Assembly: GCF_021012795.1 (NCBI RefSeq)
Contig: NZ_VFYU01000010.1
Span: forward strand, 53,575 to 117,574
From: Psychrobacter sp. I-STPA10
GTDB taxonomy: Bacteria > Pseudomonadota > Gammaproteobacteria > Pseudomonadales > Moraxellaceae
Direction: 5' to 3'
Length of the DNA stretch: 64,000 nucleotides
Positions 17,401 to 26,071 of this stretch are shown piece by piece. Position 1 is the stretch's first letter. The number at the start of each line of letters is the position of its first letter. The notes beneath the pieces are model-generated. The model saw only the letters and a list, made by a program, of their open reading frames with translations, made no database searches and was not told where the DNA came from. The translations under genes were made by a program, and so were the position numbers.

Positions 17401-20169
17401 GACTTTTTGAGTTTGTCCTGTCAATGTTTCAGTTAACGTTGCCGTTAACTTTGTATTATTTAACTTTTTACGTTGCTCTAGAGTTAAGTTACTTGGTACT
17501 AACACATTAAAACTAACGATACCATCATTGTTGGTATTAGCAGACACAACCGATGATCCACGTGCTCCATTGACTGTTAATAACTTAGCAATGCCTGGAT
17601 TATTAAATGCAAAGTTAACGGCTTGATTGCGCGCAGGTATCTTATTACCTTGTTTATCTTCATTAAACAGTTGGAATTCAATAGATTGGCTACCACCTGT
17701 ATTATTTATCTCATACTGTGCAGCGGCATCTAGATTTTTAAAGTTCACCGTTACAGGTGTTACCACGACCTCACCATCTTGTGGCTCTGCCATGATGCCA
17801 TCGTTGTCATAACTGATCTGGTATTTGATACCGTTGGTTTTTAATTCTTCTCGTACTGCTTTTGATAAGCCACTTGGCACACTAACAACAAAAATAGCTT
17901 GACCATCTTTATCTGTCGTTGCTGTATTTGCTACTAAGCTGACACCAGCTTGACGAGCTGCATTGGTTAGCTCGATACGTACTTCTTTACCCACAGCAAC
18001 TTTGGCAGGAGACCCTTCTAAAGCCTTAACAATAATATTTGCACTACCACCCAATTCATTGATTTGTGATGCTGACTTAATAATAATAGTTGCTTTCTTC
18101 TCAGCCACTTTAACCGTTTGTGTGTTTAGTTTATATTGTGTGCCATCACTTGCCGTTAATACCGCTGTATAGTTAATACCTGATTTAATTAAATCGGCAC
18201 GCTCTTTTTTATTTAAGCCACTATCAACTCTTAGTGTAAATGTTGCAATACCTTGGTCATTTGTTTGTTGTGTATTACCACCAGTAATACGTACACCTGC
18301 TGCACTACTTAATTGTAGTTTAACCAAATCACCAATAACAGCTGCCCCACCTTGCTGCACAGCACTCACGGCTATGGTAAATGTATCACCTTGAGCATTT
18401 GCAGCACTCACACTTGCTTTTGATGTCAGTTGAATGGCACTGTCTGCATCTGATGAATTGATATTAATTGACTGACTCACTGATGGCGTTGGTACACCCG
18501 TTGGCTCAGTAATTGAAACCTCTAACTTAAGTTTTTCTTTTTTTCCTAAACTCTCTAAATTGGCACGCTGATTTTTAGTCAAGCCTGTTGGTATACGTAC
18601 TGTATAAGTCACAATACCTTGGCTATCCGTTGTCTGTTCCGCGGCATTATCTAAAGTAACCAATCCTGTTGCTTTAAATTTATCTGATAGGCTGGCAACC
18701 ACCTTTTGCCCAACCACTGGCGCACCATTATTTTTGTTATTCACCCTAAAGCTAATTTGTGTACTACCACCAGCACTTGATATTGCTTTTTTGTCAATGC
18801 TATCAACACTGACTTGATACTGTGCTTCTGGTATATAAACTTTGCTTTTTACTGTTACACTTGTATCTGCATGATTGGGCTCAATCAAAGTCAATGTATA
18901 GCTAATACCGTTATTTTTTAAATATTCAGCATCTGTTTTACTCAGTCCCTTAGGAATCACTAAATCTAATGTCGCTTGTCCTTGTTCGTTCAATACCAAC
19001 AAATCACGACTCAAACTCACACCTTTAGGTAAATTACCGGTATTATTTAGGGCAACTTTGACTGTAGATCCTTGTATTGGCAGCACTTTATCTGACTTTG
19101 GTATGGCACTAATGTGAATGGTTTGTTGATCCCCATAAGCACTCATCAAATCTGTATTACCAGAGACATTGATATTAAAGCTCGATGCAGGATTGCGTAC
19201 TGTCCATATACCAGATTCTTGTTTTTCTGCACCATCTTGTTCAGTCAACTTAATATTATAAGTAATACCCTTTTGAATGAGATTATTACGTTCAGCATCT
19301 GATAAATTAGGATCTACAACTAATGTGAACTGTGCTTCGCCACTACTATTGGTTTGTTTTTTACCGCCATCAATAATTGAAATGCCTTTATAGCTACCAA
19401 TTCCTAGCGTAATATCAACACCTTCAGCAGCCACACCATTGGTTTGTTTAGCTTGTACACTAACTGTGACTGTATCACCTCTGGCGTTGATTTCACCACT
19501 TGATAATAATGTGGTGGACGCTACTGAGGAGGTTAAATTCAGCTTACTTTGTACAACAGAACCTGTACTACCTTCTTTACTCACACCAATTTTTGCAACT
19601 TGTTCAACAACACTGCCATCTTGTGCCTTTGCAGTGGCAGTTAGGTTAATACCTTTTAATAATAATGTTTCATCTGTTACTGCTTTGGGATTAAACACCA
19701 ACTTATAAGTTGCATTACCATCTGCACCTGTTGTTTGGGTACTATTACCTGCAATAGAAATACCCAGCTTTTCAGAATCTATCACAGCCAGCGTCACTTC
19801 TTTACCAACCATAGCACCTGCAGTTTTTTTCTGTAAGGCCTTGACAACAACCGTAATTTCCTGAGTTTCTTGTTTATCTGTCAGCTTAATATTTTCTAAA
19901 CTAGGTGTCAGTTTTTGTATATAAAATGCAGGCTCTTTGGTAGGTTGCGTTGTTCCACCATTGCCCCCTGTACTGCCACTACCTGTACCGCCATTACTAC
20001 CCGTAATCCCCAGATCAGGCTTAGGAGCAATGGCATCAACAGTACCATCACCACCGCCACAACCCGCCAAAGCCAGCGCGCAGGATAGTGAGGTTAATTG
20101 AAAAAGTTTTGCAGTTGCATTCTTCTTATGGCTTGGGTTAATTGCATGCAAAAAATTTGTATCAGACAT
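14401..20169 (-). CDS. Giant Ig-like (Big_1-type) repeat lipoprotein
   Basis: A 1922-residue protein with an N-terminal leader ending in the lipobox ALAGC at about residue 37, followed by GGG and a Gly/Ser/Thr-rich flexible linker to about residue 75. The rest is roughly 13 tandem modules of 100-130 residues. Each has a pattern like 'GG.T.I.V.A.D..G.PV.GQ.V', then 'QTT...G.A.F.L.VP.GL...R..L...GI.Y'. This resembles the bacterial Ig-like domain 1 of invasin and intimin. The modules are clearly diverged. The C-terminal 350 residues are less regular and hold the only two cysteines after the lipobox (GLYCAVER, GSQVCINQ), which could form a disulfide. There is no visible beta-barrel, LPXTG signal or autotransporter domain, so it is presumably tethered by lipid to the outer membrane. 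Adhesion or a surface-layer role is inferred. A GGAGT site precedes the ATG. Confidence 0.85.
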   Translation of the reverse strand: MSDTNFLHAINPSHKKNATAKLFQLTSLSCALALAGCGGGDGTVDAIAPKPDLGITGSNGGTGSGSTGGNGGTTQPTKEPAFYIQKLTPSLENIKLTDKQETQEITVVVKALQKKTAGAMVGKEVTLAVIDSEKLGISIAGNSTQTTGADGNATYKLVFNPKAVTDETLLLKGINLTATAKAQDGSVVEQVAKIGVSKEGSTGSVVQSKLNLTSSVASTTLLSSGEINARGDTVTVSVQAKQTNGVAAEGVDITLGIGSYKGISIIDGGKKQTNSSGEAQFTLVVDPNLSDAERNNLIQKGITYNIKLTEQDGAEKQESGIWTVRNPASSFNINVSGNTDLMSAYGDQQTIHISAIPKSDKVLPIQGSTVKVALNNTGNLPKGVSLSRDLLVLNEQGQATLDLVIPKGLSKTDAEYLKNNGISYTLTLIEPNHADTSVTVKSKVYIPEAQYQVSVDSIDKKAISSAGGSTQISFRVNNKNNGAPVVGQKVVASLSDKFKATGLVTLDNAAEQTTDSQGIVTYTVRIPTGLTKNQRANLESLGKKEKLKLEVSITEPTGVPTPSVSQSININSSDADSAIQLTSKASVSAANAQGDTFTIAVSAVQQGGAAVIGDLVKLQLSSAAGVRITGGNTQQTNDQGIATFTLRVDSGLNKKERADLIKSGINYTAVLTASDGTQYKLNTQTVKVAEKKATIIIKSASQINELGGSANIIVKALEGSPAKVAVGKEVRIELTNAARQAGVSLVANTATTDKDGQAIFVVSVPSGLSKAVREELKTNGIKYQISYDNDGIMAEPQDGEVVVTPVTVNFKNLDAAAQYEINNTGGSQSIEFQLFNEDKQGNKIPARNQAVNFAFNNPGIAKLLTVNGARGSSVVSANTNNDGIVSFNVLVPSNLTLEQRKKLNNTKLTATLTETLTGQTQKVAVTVKSVKSEIELKAQALGKLNLNGGETQIRVVAHDKKGDVVSGQSVALALPSRLAQAGLMVVSSPNQTTNNSGVATFTIAAPNNLTSSQKKMIGSSFDLGIAARDANNNSSSTLAKVVTEEPSTATEVISTIVANKVVDSKGDTFKVFVRVEDVNSQQGVVGQQVTLNIKDPIKTGVRFTGSNKVATNSQGVAEFDLQLVTGSNVDPTVLGKGIKVEASTVSANGVVAKKEYNIAVDQSTIDSYVIMGFADKTELNTGGDQTNVTFRVVDKNGGALAGVPVQLKIKDAETSGAALTTKSQLITDEQGLVKAGLVLGAGSVYARLNHGITVVGQVLKPEYKVQPDGTTSVEMVAQVEKEVNLYASGTTTTLTASKTNLKPNEKVSFTTSIVDGAGNPVAGAEVEWVDMSDPKHPSVISVIATAQTDRDGKVTSKEIDEAALPFDSNGNLKVAARVKGNDTVSNSIALVQVSQAGISFNDIQAEYEVHKTNTINIQIRAKDAADALAYKGKEVTVETTLGSFANGIPTGSKVIEKVTITQAMIDATDKSIINVPVKLSSGLAGTAVLTAFVTNTAGNKQTTTVDTYFRATTPAKMLLQPVKSVIVPGGSTEIVALVKDKNDVPVKGVVVVFSRTKESSTGRLSAATAITNEKGEAKVVYTANAVSPINGVEIQAQLLDDKYGIGTKTTYITVSKDAVYTTLAFSDKIEKSDDNIYYLVSGSIAVMDGTGRPVKNTEVSLKSYATAYRQGLYCAVERSIAYQPKEEINPKDGTITIPEVQEFSSIKAEKFASGWQDTEDGNWNYILDNNEDKNNSKKLEAINPVTILGTTLADDKYTFVTDNEGKVDFKIRYPKAYSNWTQVRFDATTLLNGSENLQSFDIELPAAISDFSLSGDTIITPYTNNESAFGVGSQVCINQLAISVDARTGLERTVITGSAQGLDSGSTLPVILYKDNSPVRNTNITAAQPGFVFNFNNAFDKGTLVTVQVGSSSISQVIKTKK

Positions 20170-20655
20170 AATATTGACTCCGCATAGAACACTAAAATAG
20201 TGTCTTGTGCTATATAAAGATTAAAAATAGGATAAGAGTAGTATAAATATGAGTGGATTGGAATGGATACTATGCCTTCAAATCACGTTCACATTTATGT
20301 TTTATAAAAAAAAAGAATAAATAGTTTTTGTAAGTTTCCTGATATTAACTTTACTGTTTTTGAATGTAACTTACAACCCAAAATTCACTATCTCGCATAC
20401 TTTTAGTATCTACTTGATAAACAAGCCGTAAAAATACACTTCATCACCGTAATATATCGTCAATTTAAAAGCTTTTAGTTGTATTATTAGCCTTATTGTG
20501 ATATAAATATGCGCTTTAAATTTTCTTGTGGGTCTGCTACTTTTCGTTGTGGCGTAAAGATAGGCGGCCGCCAAATTATCGTTAACAGTATTTGTTAAAT
20601 ACATAGTCAATATACTGTGTCCATTCCACAGTATATTCTATCTGTATTTAACTTC
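20170..20655. other. 486-bp divergent intergenic region
   Basis: AT-rich spacer between the giant lipoprotein gene (minus) and rpmB (plus), holding both promoters. An inverted repeat TGTAAGTT (about 20331) / AACTTACA (about 20368) with a loop of about 30 bases is visible. A 66-codon frame on the minus strand has no homology I recognise and no clear ribosome site; I do not call it. Confidence 0.5.
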
Positions 20656-20688
20656 AGTAAGATGAGAGGGTATTTGCCCCATCTTACT
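20656..20688 (+). promoter_or_regulatory. Stem-loop in the rpmB leader
   Basis: AGTAAGATG pairs perfectly with CATCTTACT, and an inner GGG/CCC step closes a TATTTG loop. The stem ends about 7 bp before the GAGGAG ribosome site of rpmB and no T-run follows, so it is not a plain terminator. It is a candidate for translational feedback by a ribosomal protein. Confidence 0.5.
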
Positions 20689-20707
20689 CATATATGAGGA
20701 GTTCGCC

Positions 20708-20944
20708 ATGTCTCGAGTTTGCCAAGTGACTGGAAAGCGTCCAATGGTGGGTAATAATGTTTCGCACGCGAACAACAAAACCCGTCGCCGCTTCCAACCA
20801 AACCTGCACAACCATCGTTTTTGGGTAGAATCAGAAAACCGTTTTGTGCGTTTACGTGTGTCTTCTAAAGGGATGCGCATCATTGATAAGCATGGTATTG
20901 ACAAAGTATTGGCTGATATGCGCGCTGCGGGTCAAAAAGTTTAA
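20708..20944 (+). CDS. rpmB: 50S ribosomal protein L28
   Basis: A 78-residue basic protein starting [23 protein letters not shown], with the family's [16 protein letters not shown] segment and a C-terminal [11 protein letters not shown]. It is a component of the large subunit. A strong GAGGAG site lies 7 bases before the ATG. It lies directly ahead of rpmG, as in most proteobacteria. Confidence 0.98.
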   Translation: MSRVCQVTGKRPMVGNNVSHANNKTRRRFQPNLHNHRFWVESENRFVRLRVSSKGMRIIDKHGIDKVLADMRAAGQKV

Positions 20945-21017
20945 TTGACTGCACCGCCATTAGCTATACTATATTATTCATACTATCTTATTCGCCATCT
21001 ATCTAAGGAAGTCTATC

Positions 21018-21173
21018 ATGAGAGATAAAATCAAGTTGGTTTCAACTGCTGGAACTGGTTATTTTTATACTACCACCAAAAACAAACGTACCATGCCTGG
21101 CAAAATGGAAATCAAAAAATTTGATCCAAAAATTCGCCAACATGTCATCTTCAAAGAAGCCAAAATCAAGTAA
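21018..21173 (+). CDS. rpmG: 50S ribosomal protein L33
   Basis: A 51-codon gene, [20 protein letters not shown] then [17 protein letters not shown] and a lysine-rich C-terminus, the standard L33 sequence. It has no zinc-binding cysteines, so this is the C-minus form that does not depend on zinc. An AAGGAAG site precedes the ATG. It is cotranscribed with rpmB (73-bp gap), and a terminator follows at 21212. Confidence 0.97.
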   Translation: MRDKIKLVSTAGTGYFYTTTKNKRTMPGKMEIKKFDPKIRQHVIFKEAKIK

Positions 21174-21211
21174 GATATTTGGAATGATTGAAGTACAAAT
21201 ATTTTCTAAAT

Positions 21212-21247
21212 AAAAAAGGGTTATCTAAATGGATAACCCTTTTTTTA
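21212..21247. terminator. Bidirectional terminator between rpmG and the gene at 21273
   Basis: AAAAAAGGGTTATC pairs with GGATAACCCTTTTT around a 5-base loop. A- and T-runs flank it on both sides, so it can end both the rpmBG transcript and the minus-strand transcript converging on it. Confidence 0.9.
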
Positions 21248-21272
21248 TCACAAACTAGCATCATAGATAGTA

Positions 21273-21593
21273 TTAACTATAATGCGTTGGCTCTTCATCA
21301 TAAACATGCGCATGCCACTGACTCATTTGCTTATGCATAATCACCTGCACTGCTGCATGAATCATGTGTTGTCCAATAAACTGTGCATCTTTCCCTAATA
21401 TCTCATAGATTTTGTCAGCAAAATCGATGGTAACTAGCGGCTCTTGTTTTGCATTTACATCGCGTAATACCAGTTTACCACCTTCAAGTTCTACCAACTC
21501 TAACATGGTCTCTTTACCAAACCCAGTATATTTATCTTGAGCTTCTTTATCTTCTAATTTCTCTTGTATCTCACTATCATGTTCATACGTCAT
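21273..21593 (-). CDS. Small acidic protein of unknown function
   Basis: A 106-residue soluble protein, not recognised. The N-terminal 25 residues are highly charged (EIQEKLEDKEAQDKY). The middle, METMLELVELEGGKLVLRDV-like, alternates acidic and hydrophobic residues and predicts strands. The C-terminal half looks helical and contains IGQHMIHAAVQVIMHKQMSQWHAHVYDEE with five histidines, which could bind a metal. An AGAGG site lies 7 bases before the ATG. It is last in a minus-strand run that begins with the C13 protease gene, after a 140-bp gap. Confidence 0.65.
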   Translation of the reverse strand: MTYEHDSEIQEKLEDKEAQDKYTGFGKETMLELVELEGGKLVLRDVNAKQEPLVTIDFADKIYEILGKDAQFIGQHMIHAAVQVIMHKQMSQWHAHVYDEEPTHYS

Positions 21594-21735
21594 ATTATTA
21601 CCTCTATACCATCTTGTTGGTATGATTAACGACCAAAAAGGGGAGCTGTTATTTTACAATGATGGCAAATTAGCAAACTTCAAGCCCTAATCACTATATC
21701 TGTATACTTTTAGCAATTGATATTGATATATCAAC

Positions 21736-22059
21736 TTACCGCCAATAACGCAGTTTGGCTAAAGTAAATAAAAATGCCACAAACATGCCTAAATAATAAG
21801 TCAGTTTTAATTCAAACTTTGGGTCACGATATTTTAAAGGTAGCGCAACCACAACCGTTGCTGTTGGGATAATCAGTAGCATTAATAGCCAATTTTCAAA
21901 TACATTAAGCCAACCTTGCCAGTCATGTCCATGACGTAAAGAAGACAGACCTAATAATAAACATGCCACAATCAGAGTAATAATCAGCCCTTTTGGCAAA
22001 TCTTTTGGAAAAATATAATACTGAGAGTCTGGTGAAAATAGGGACACAATGTTTTCCAT
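21736..22059 (-). CDS. Small integral membrane protein of unknown function
   Basis: About 107 residues with three probable membrane helices: GLIITLIVACLLLGL, WLLMLLIIPTATVVVALPL and LGMFVAFLFTLAKL. I chose the ATG at 22059 (MENIVSLF); the frame runs up to a TTG at 22101 but that start is less likely. It has no recognised family and lies directly downstream of another small membrane protein gene, so the two may work together. Confidence 0.6.
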   Translation of the reverse strand: MENIVSLFSPDSQYYIFPKDLPKGLIITLIVACLLLGLSSLRHGHDWQGWLNVFENWLLMLLIIPTATVVVALPLKYRDPKFELKLTYYLGMFVAFLFTLAKLRYWR

Positions 22060-22140
22060 TTTATAAAATAGACAAAATATTAAAGCCTTGGCTATAGCCA
22101 AATATGAGAGTAAGTCAACAAACTGAACTATTATTTATAT

Positions 22141-22503
22141 TTAACTGTATGTACCCATTAACCACAAGATGGTGACACTGGCAATCAGCCAACCAAGTGA
22201 TAATGCATTGCGCCGTTGAATATTCATTCCTGTGACTTTATTCATGATAGTCGCACCCAGCCAAAATAACAACGGTACACCAATCACAAAAACAGGTACT
22301 AAAATAACCGCCTGCTGTAATACAGACTGCCACTGTTCTCCAAAAGCCAAACGAAAACCATAGCCTGATGCGATCAATACAAAGGTAAAGATTGCCAATC
22401 CAATGGTAATACCTTTTGGTACTAGACTTGGTTCAATATTATCCACACCATCATTATTTGATTTTTTGTCTAATAGTTTAGATGAGTTTGGAGATACTGT
22501 CAT
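22141..22503 (-). CDS. Small integral membrane protein of unknown function
   Basis: A 120-residue protein with a polar N-terminal tail of about 28 residues, then three hydrophobic segments (ITIGLAIFTFVLIASGYGF, AVILVPVFVIGVPLLFWLGA and ALSLGWLIASVTILWLMG). Basic RRN residues before the third helix suggest cytoplasmic placement of that loop. No family recognised. It lies 54 bp after rpe on the same strand. Confidence 0.65.
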   Translation of the reverse strand: MTVSPNSSKLLDKKSNNDGVDNIEPSLVPKGITIGLAIFTFVLIASGYGFRLAFGEQWQSVLQQAVILVPVFVIGVPLLFWLGATIMNKVTGMNIQRRNALSLGWLIASVTILWLMGTYS

Positions 22504-22557
22504 ATAAGACTCTCTATTAACATTAACCTTAATTGATGTTTAACATGTAACTAACAT

Positions 22558-23277
22558 TTATATTTGCTGGCTACCCACCAACGCTAGCTCTTCACGCATG
22601 GCAGTAATAGCAGCTTGATAATCAGACTGGTTAAAAATTGCCGAGCCTGCCACAAACATATCCGCTCCCGCCTCTGCCACAGCACGAATATTATTTGCTT
22701 TAATTCCACCATCAACTTCCAGACGAATGTTGCGCCCACTGGCATCAATGCGGTGACGTACCTCACGTACTTTATCCAATGTCGAAGCGATAAATGATTG
22801 TCCACCAAAACCAGGATTGACACTCATTAATAAAATTTGGTCAACTTTATCTATCACATAATCTAAGTAGTGCAAAGGCGTGGCAGGATTAAAGACCAAA
22901 CCACATTCTGCACCCCCATCTTTAATCAACTGCAATGAGCGATCAATGTGATGGGTAGCCTCAGGATGAAAGGTAATGATACTTGCCCCAGCTTGCAAAA
23001 ACTGCTCAATCATACCGTCGACAGGGGATACCATCAGATGCACATCAATAGGAGCAGTAATACCATAATCACGCAATGCCTGACAGATCATACTACCAAA
23101 GGTCAAATTGGGGACATAATGATTGTCCATGACATCAAAATGTACCACATCCGCCCCTGCTTTTAACACATTTTCGACTTCTTCACCCAAACGGGCAAAA
23201 TCAGCAGATAAAATAGAGGGCGCAATCAGATAATTAGCAGTTTGACTACTATGGCTTTCTTGAGTGTCGTTCATCAT
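22558..23277 (-). CDS. rpe: Ribulose-phosphate 3-epimerase
   Basis: Interconverts ribulose-5-phosphate and xylulose-5-phosphate in the pentose phosphate pathway. TIM barrel of 239 residues with [18 protein letters not shown], the metal/catalytic motif [38 protein letters not shown] and the phosphate-binding LEVDGGIK and VAGSAIF. The N-terminus ([15 protein letters not shown]) is slightly extended. The usual partner gph is not adjacent. Confidence 0.97.
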   Translation of the reverse strand: MMNDTQESHSSQTANYLIAPSILSADFARLGEEVENVLKAGADVVHFDVMDNHYVPNLTFGSMICQALRDYGITAPIDVHLMVSPVDGMIEQFLQAGASIITFHPEATHHIDRSLQLIKDGGAECGLVFNPATPLHYLDYVIDKVDQILLMSVNPGFGGQSFIASTLDKVREVRHRIDASGRNIRLEVDGGIKANNIRAVAEAGADMFVAGSAIFNQSDYQAAITAMREELALVGSQQI

Positions 23278-23361
23278 TAGATTTACCTTATTCTGTTTAA
23301 ACTTTGATGCTTAGCTTTTAATATTTAGTACCTTGAGTCTACTCAAAAGTGATTCTAGTGT

Positions 23362-24240
23362 TTATCTATCATCTACCAATAGATTAGCAGCGTGTAGGTG
23401 GTGAGTAATATGATCTGCCATCACCGTTTGAATAAAGTAATAACCATGATCATAACCTGCATGATAACGTATAGTGAGCGGTTGTTTTACCTCACAACAC
23501 ACTTGTTGCAGCTTCTGTGTTTGCAGTTGTCCTGCTTGATAAAACTCATCTTCTTGCCCTTGATCAACCAAAATAGACACATACTGCTGTCCTGCTTGCC
23601 AAATGGCATAAATGGCATCGTGTTGCTGCCATACCGCTTTGTCTTCACCAAAGTAAGCTTGGTATGCTGCTTGCCCCTTTTGAGACTGACTGGCTACACA
23701 CGCAGGTGCAATCGCTGAAACACTAGCAAACTTATCAGCAAACTTAAAACCTAACATTAATGCACCATGCCCACCCATAGAATGTCCCATCAGTCCCAAA
23801 CTACTGATGGGAAATTGTGCATGTATTAAGTCATAAAGCTCTTCGACAATATAGGACTGCATTTGATAATGCTCAGCCCACGGCTCACAGGTTGCATCAA
23901 CATAATAGCTGGCAGCTTGCCCAATAAAAAACTGTTCATCATCTGCAACATTCTCTCCACGAGGAGAGGTATCAGGGGCAATAAAAATAACTCCAAGCTC
24001 TGAGCATAGCTGCTGAAAATGTGCTTTGTGAGTCACATTATCTGTATTACAGGTAAGTCCAGATAAATACAAGATGGCAGGACAATCGTGCCCTACTATC
24101 GCAGCATCTGGCAAGTAAACACTAAAGGTCATGACACTCTTGGTCACGGCTGATTGGTGCTGATAGTAACGCTGCTCACCATAAAAACAACGATTATTAC
24201 TTTGTAGTGTTAAACCATTTTGTAATGATGAATTATTCAT
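23362..24240 (-). CDS. fghA: S-formylglutathione hydrolase
   Basis: Esterase D family, hydrolysing S-formylglutathione to formate and glutathione in formaldehyde detoxification. Visible: YLSGLTCNTDNVTHK, IAPDTSPRG near the N-terminal third, the nucleophile elbow GLMGHSMGGHGAL (Ser about residue 150), the acid in LVDQGQEDEFY and the His in YDHGYYFI. At 292 residues it is a little longer than typical. The glutathione-dependent formaldehyde dehydrogenase that normally accompanies it is not in this window; purU, which also yields formate, is 9 kb away and probably unrelated. Confidence 0.92.
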   Translation of the reverse strand: MNNSSLQNGLTLQSNNRCFYGEQRYYQHQSAVTKSVMTFSVYLPDAAIVGHDCPAILYLSGLTCNTDNVTHKAHFQQLCSELGVIFIAPDTSPRGENVADDEQFFIGQAASYYVDATCEPWAEHYQMQSYIVEELYDLIHAQFPISSLGLMGHSMGGHGALMLGFKFADKFASVSAIAPACVASQSQKGQAAYQAYFGEDKAVWQQHDAIYAIWQAGQQYVSILVDQGQEDEFYQAGQLQTQKLQQVCCEVKQPLTIRYHAGYDHGYYFIQTVMADHITHHLHAANLLVDDR

Positions 24241-24284
24241 ATATTCCCCTTATTCACTAAAGTTAGTCATTCAATAATTTCGCA

Positions 24285-25796
24285 CTACTGATACGCCTTA
24301 TCTGTATCCGATGATGTATCCATAGTATCAGTAATATGAATCTGCACACCACTATTAGAATTTAAACCTGTCACATCTGGTTGACTATTTGAGATATTAA
24401 GACTAGGACTACTCGGCTTGGTATCATACTGACGGAATAAATCTTGCTCAAATGCTGGCAATGCTGTCTTCATTAAACTGCCCATCACCATTTGTGGCTC
24501 AGATGGTTCAAAACCCATGGCAGATTCACGCTCGGCAAGACTTTTTTTCGCCTCTAAAAATGCTGCTTCAAAGCTATTATTATTACGCAAACTTTCGGCA
24601 AAAAAGGCACGCCCAAAATAAGTGAGATCTGCCTCATTACTACAACCAAATGATGGCTTGTCAGCAGCAGAAGCAGTAATGACCACTGTGGTAGGTGACA
24701 GCAACTCATCAATAAATGAGCCTGAATAACACGCAGATATGACAATGACGCGCCAACGTATACCAGAGTCATCTAGTGTTTGACGTAGCCACTGTGGATC
24801 AATATCTTCCAGTGCTAAAGGTGGATTATCCAGTTGTAAGATGTCATTATTACCATGAGAAGACAACAGCATAAACAGCACATCTTCATCAGCATTCATT
24901 TGTTGCCCAATACGCTTGAGTCCCTGCTCAATACTGGTTTTGGTTGCTACAGGCTGCTCATTCCAGCTATAGCGATTATTAATTAGGCTCAGCGAATGAT
25001 CTTGAGTATTAAAACGTACATCAAACAGTTGCCGAGCTTCATTAATCTCTGAGCGAAACACATCCTGTCCTGCAAATCCCGCCACCCCCATAAAATACCA
25101 ATCGGTCTGCCCAATATTATTTGGTTTGACTGCATTGAGTGCGGCAGAAAGCAGTAAAGGTTGATCATAAAATGCAGATTCTGCTAATGTTGGCTCACTG
25201 GGTATCAACTTAAAAATAGGCTGAACTGCCACATTTTTTTGCCATACTGTCAGTAATGCCACTGCACCTATCAATACCAATATCCGCTCCCACCAAGGGG
25301 TACGCAGCTTACGAGCAAATATCCATAATAAAGCAATAGTCTGCCACAAAAATAACAATAAAAATAAGGTAGGCAGTAATGAATAACTCCACTCTGGCAA
25401 CCAACCGTGTGTACCCAAAAATTGAATGAGACTTTGTAATAATGCCGACATGGTATCGGCAGTCAGCCACAATACTGCTGGCACAAAAAGCAAAGAATAG
25501 TTACCAGAACGACGAGCAAGGATAATACCCGCCAACACCACGATAATTGGCCAAATCAAATAGCTGACCAAGCCTTGCTCATTAAATACGCTACCAATAT
25601 CCGCAGCAAGCCAAGAAAATAAGGTATTGCTCGCCAGTGCTAATAGGGCAAACATTAAAAACTGCAAATAAGTGGGCTTGACCCAAGCAAATGCCCGAGT
25701 CGAGCCTGCCAGCATCCACAGTGCTGCAATGATATTAGCAGCAAAGTTGAGCGGGAAACGCTGTAAGGTAGGGACTTTTAGATTTTCAAGGGACAA
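24285..25796 (-). CDS. Membrane-anchored peptidase C13 (caspase/legumain-fold) protein
   Basis: A 503-residue protein with two parts. The N-terminal 180 residues carry about five to six membrane segments (for example FAALLALASNTLFSWLA-like, LIWPIIVVLAGIILA, LLPTLFLLLFLW). The remaining part is soluble and matches the C13 fold: a catalytic His after a hydrophobic strand in FMLLSSHGNND (about residue 313) and Cys in VIVISACYSGSFIDEL (about residue 355). YFGRAFFAESL follows. The C-terminal 60 residues are low-complexity. The family covers legumain, GPI transamidase and bacterial proteins of largely unknown role. The start is a TTG with an AGAGG site upstream; no ATG occurs before residue 28. It is first in the run C13-fghA-rpe. 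Confidence 0.8.
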   Translation of the reverse strand: MSLENLKVPTLQRFPLNFAANIIAALWMLAGSTRAFAWVKPTYLQFLMFALLALASNTLFSWLAADIGSVFNEQGLVSYLIWPIIVVLAGIILARRSGNYSLLFVPAVLWLTADTMSALLQSLIQFLGTHGWLPEWSYSLLPTLFLLLFLWQTIALLWIFARKLRTPWWERILVLIGAVALLTVWQKNVAVQPIFKLIPSEPTLAESAFYDQPLLLSAALNAVKPNNIGQTDWYFMGVAGFAGQDVFRSEINEARQLFDVRFNTQDHSLSLINNRYSWNEQPVATKTSIEQGLKRIGQQMNADEDVLFMLLSSHGNNDILQLDNPPLALEDIDPQWLRQTLDDSGIRWRVIVISACYSGSFIDELLSPTTVVITASAADKPSFGCSNEADLTYFGRAFFAESLRNNNSFEAAFLEAKKSLAERESAMGFEPSEPQMVMGSLMKTALPAFEQDLFRQYDTKPSSPSLNISNSQPDVTGLNSNSGVQIHITDTMDTSSDTDKAYQ

Positions 25797-25935
25797 GGAA
25801 TATAACCTCTATTGGGTTATGAGCAAATAAATAGAGACATGGCAGAAGAATAGCCATACCGATTACATTGTAACAGATTATGTCAAATGTCCGTAATAAG
25901 AATTTGTAACGAATGCCAGTTCCCTCTCTATAATA

Positions 25936-26038
25936 TATAGTCGAAGAATACTAAAACAGATACAAGGCGACCGAGTGCAGATAGTACATACAGTAAACGA
26001 TGGCAACACCGTAACAGTTATCAAGTTCGTTGACTATA
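25936..26038. mobile_element. TATAGTC-family element, type A, copy 1
   Basis: A 103-bp unit beginning TATAGTC and ending GACTATA. It contains the family core (ACAAGGCGACC, GCAGATAGTACA, AACACCGT) shared with the other five copies. It lies between the start of the C13 gene and the 3' region of htpG, and 33 bp from another MITE at 26072. Confidence 0.8.
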
Positions 26039-26071
26039 TATGTTCTCAAGCACCCCTAGTATCTTTATTAA

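Noticed and set aside
20410..20610. A 66-codon frame on the minus strand upstream of the giant lipoprotein gene
   Set aside because: No ribosome site, no recognisable domain, AT-rich spacer composition; the product is a random-looking mixture of aromatic and basic residues.
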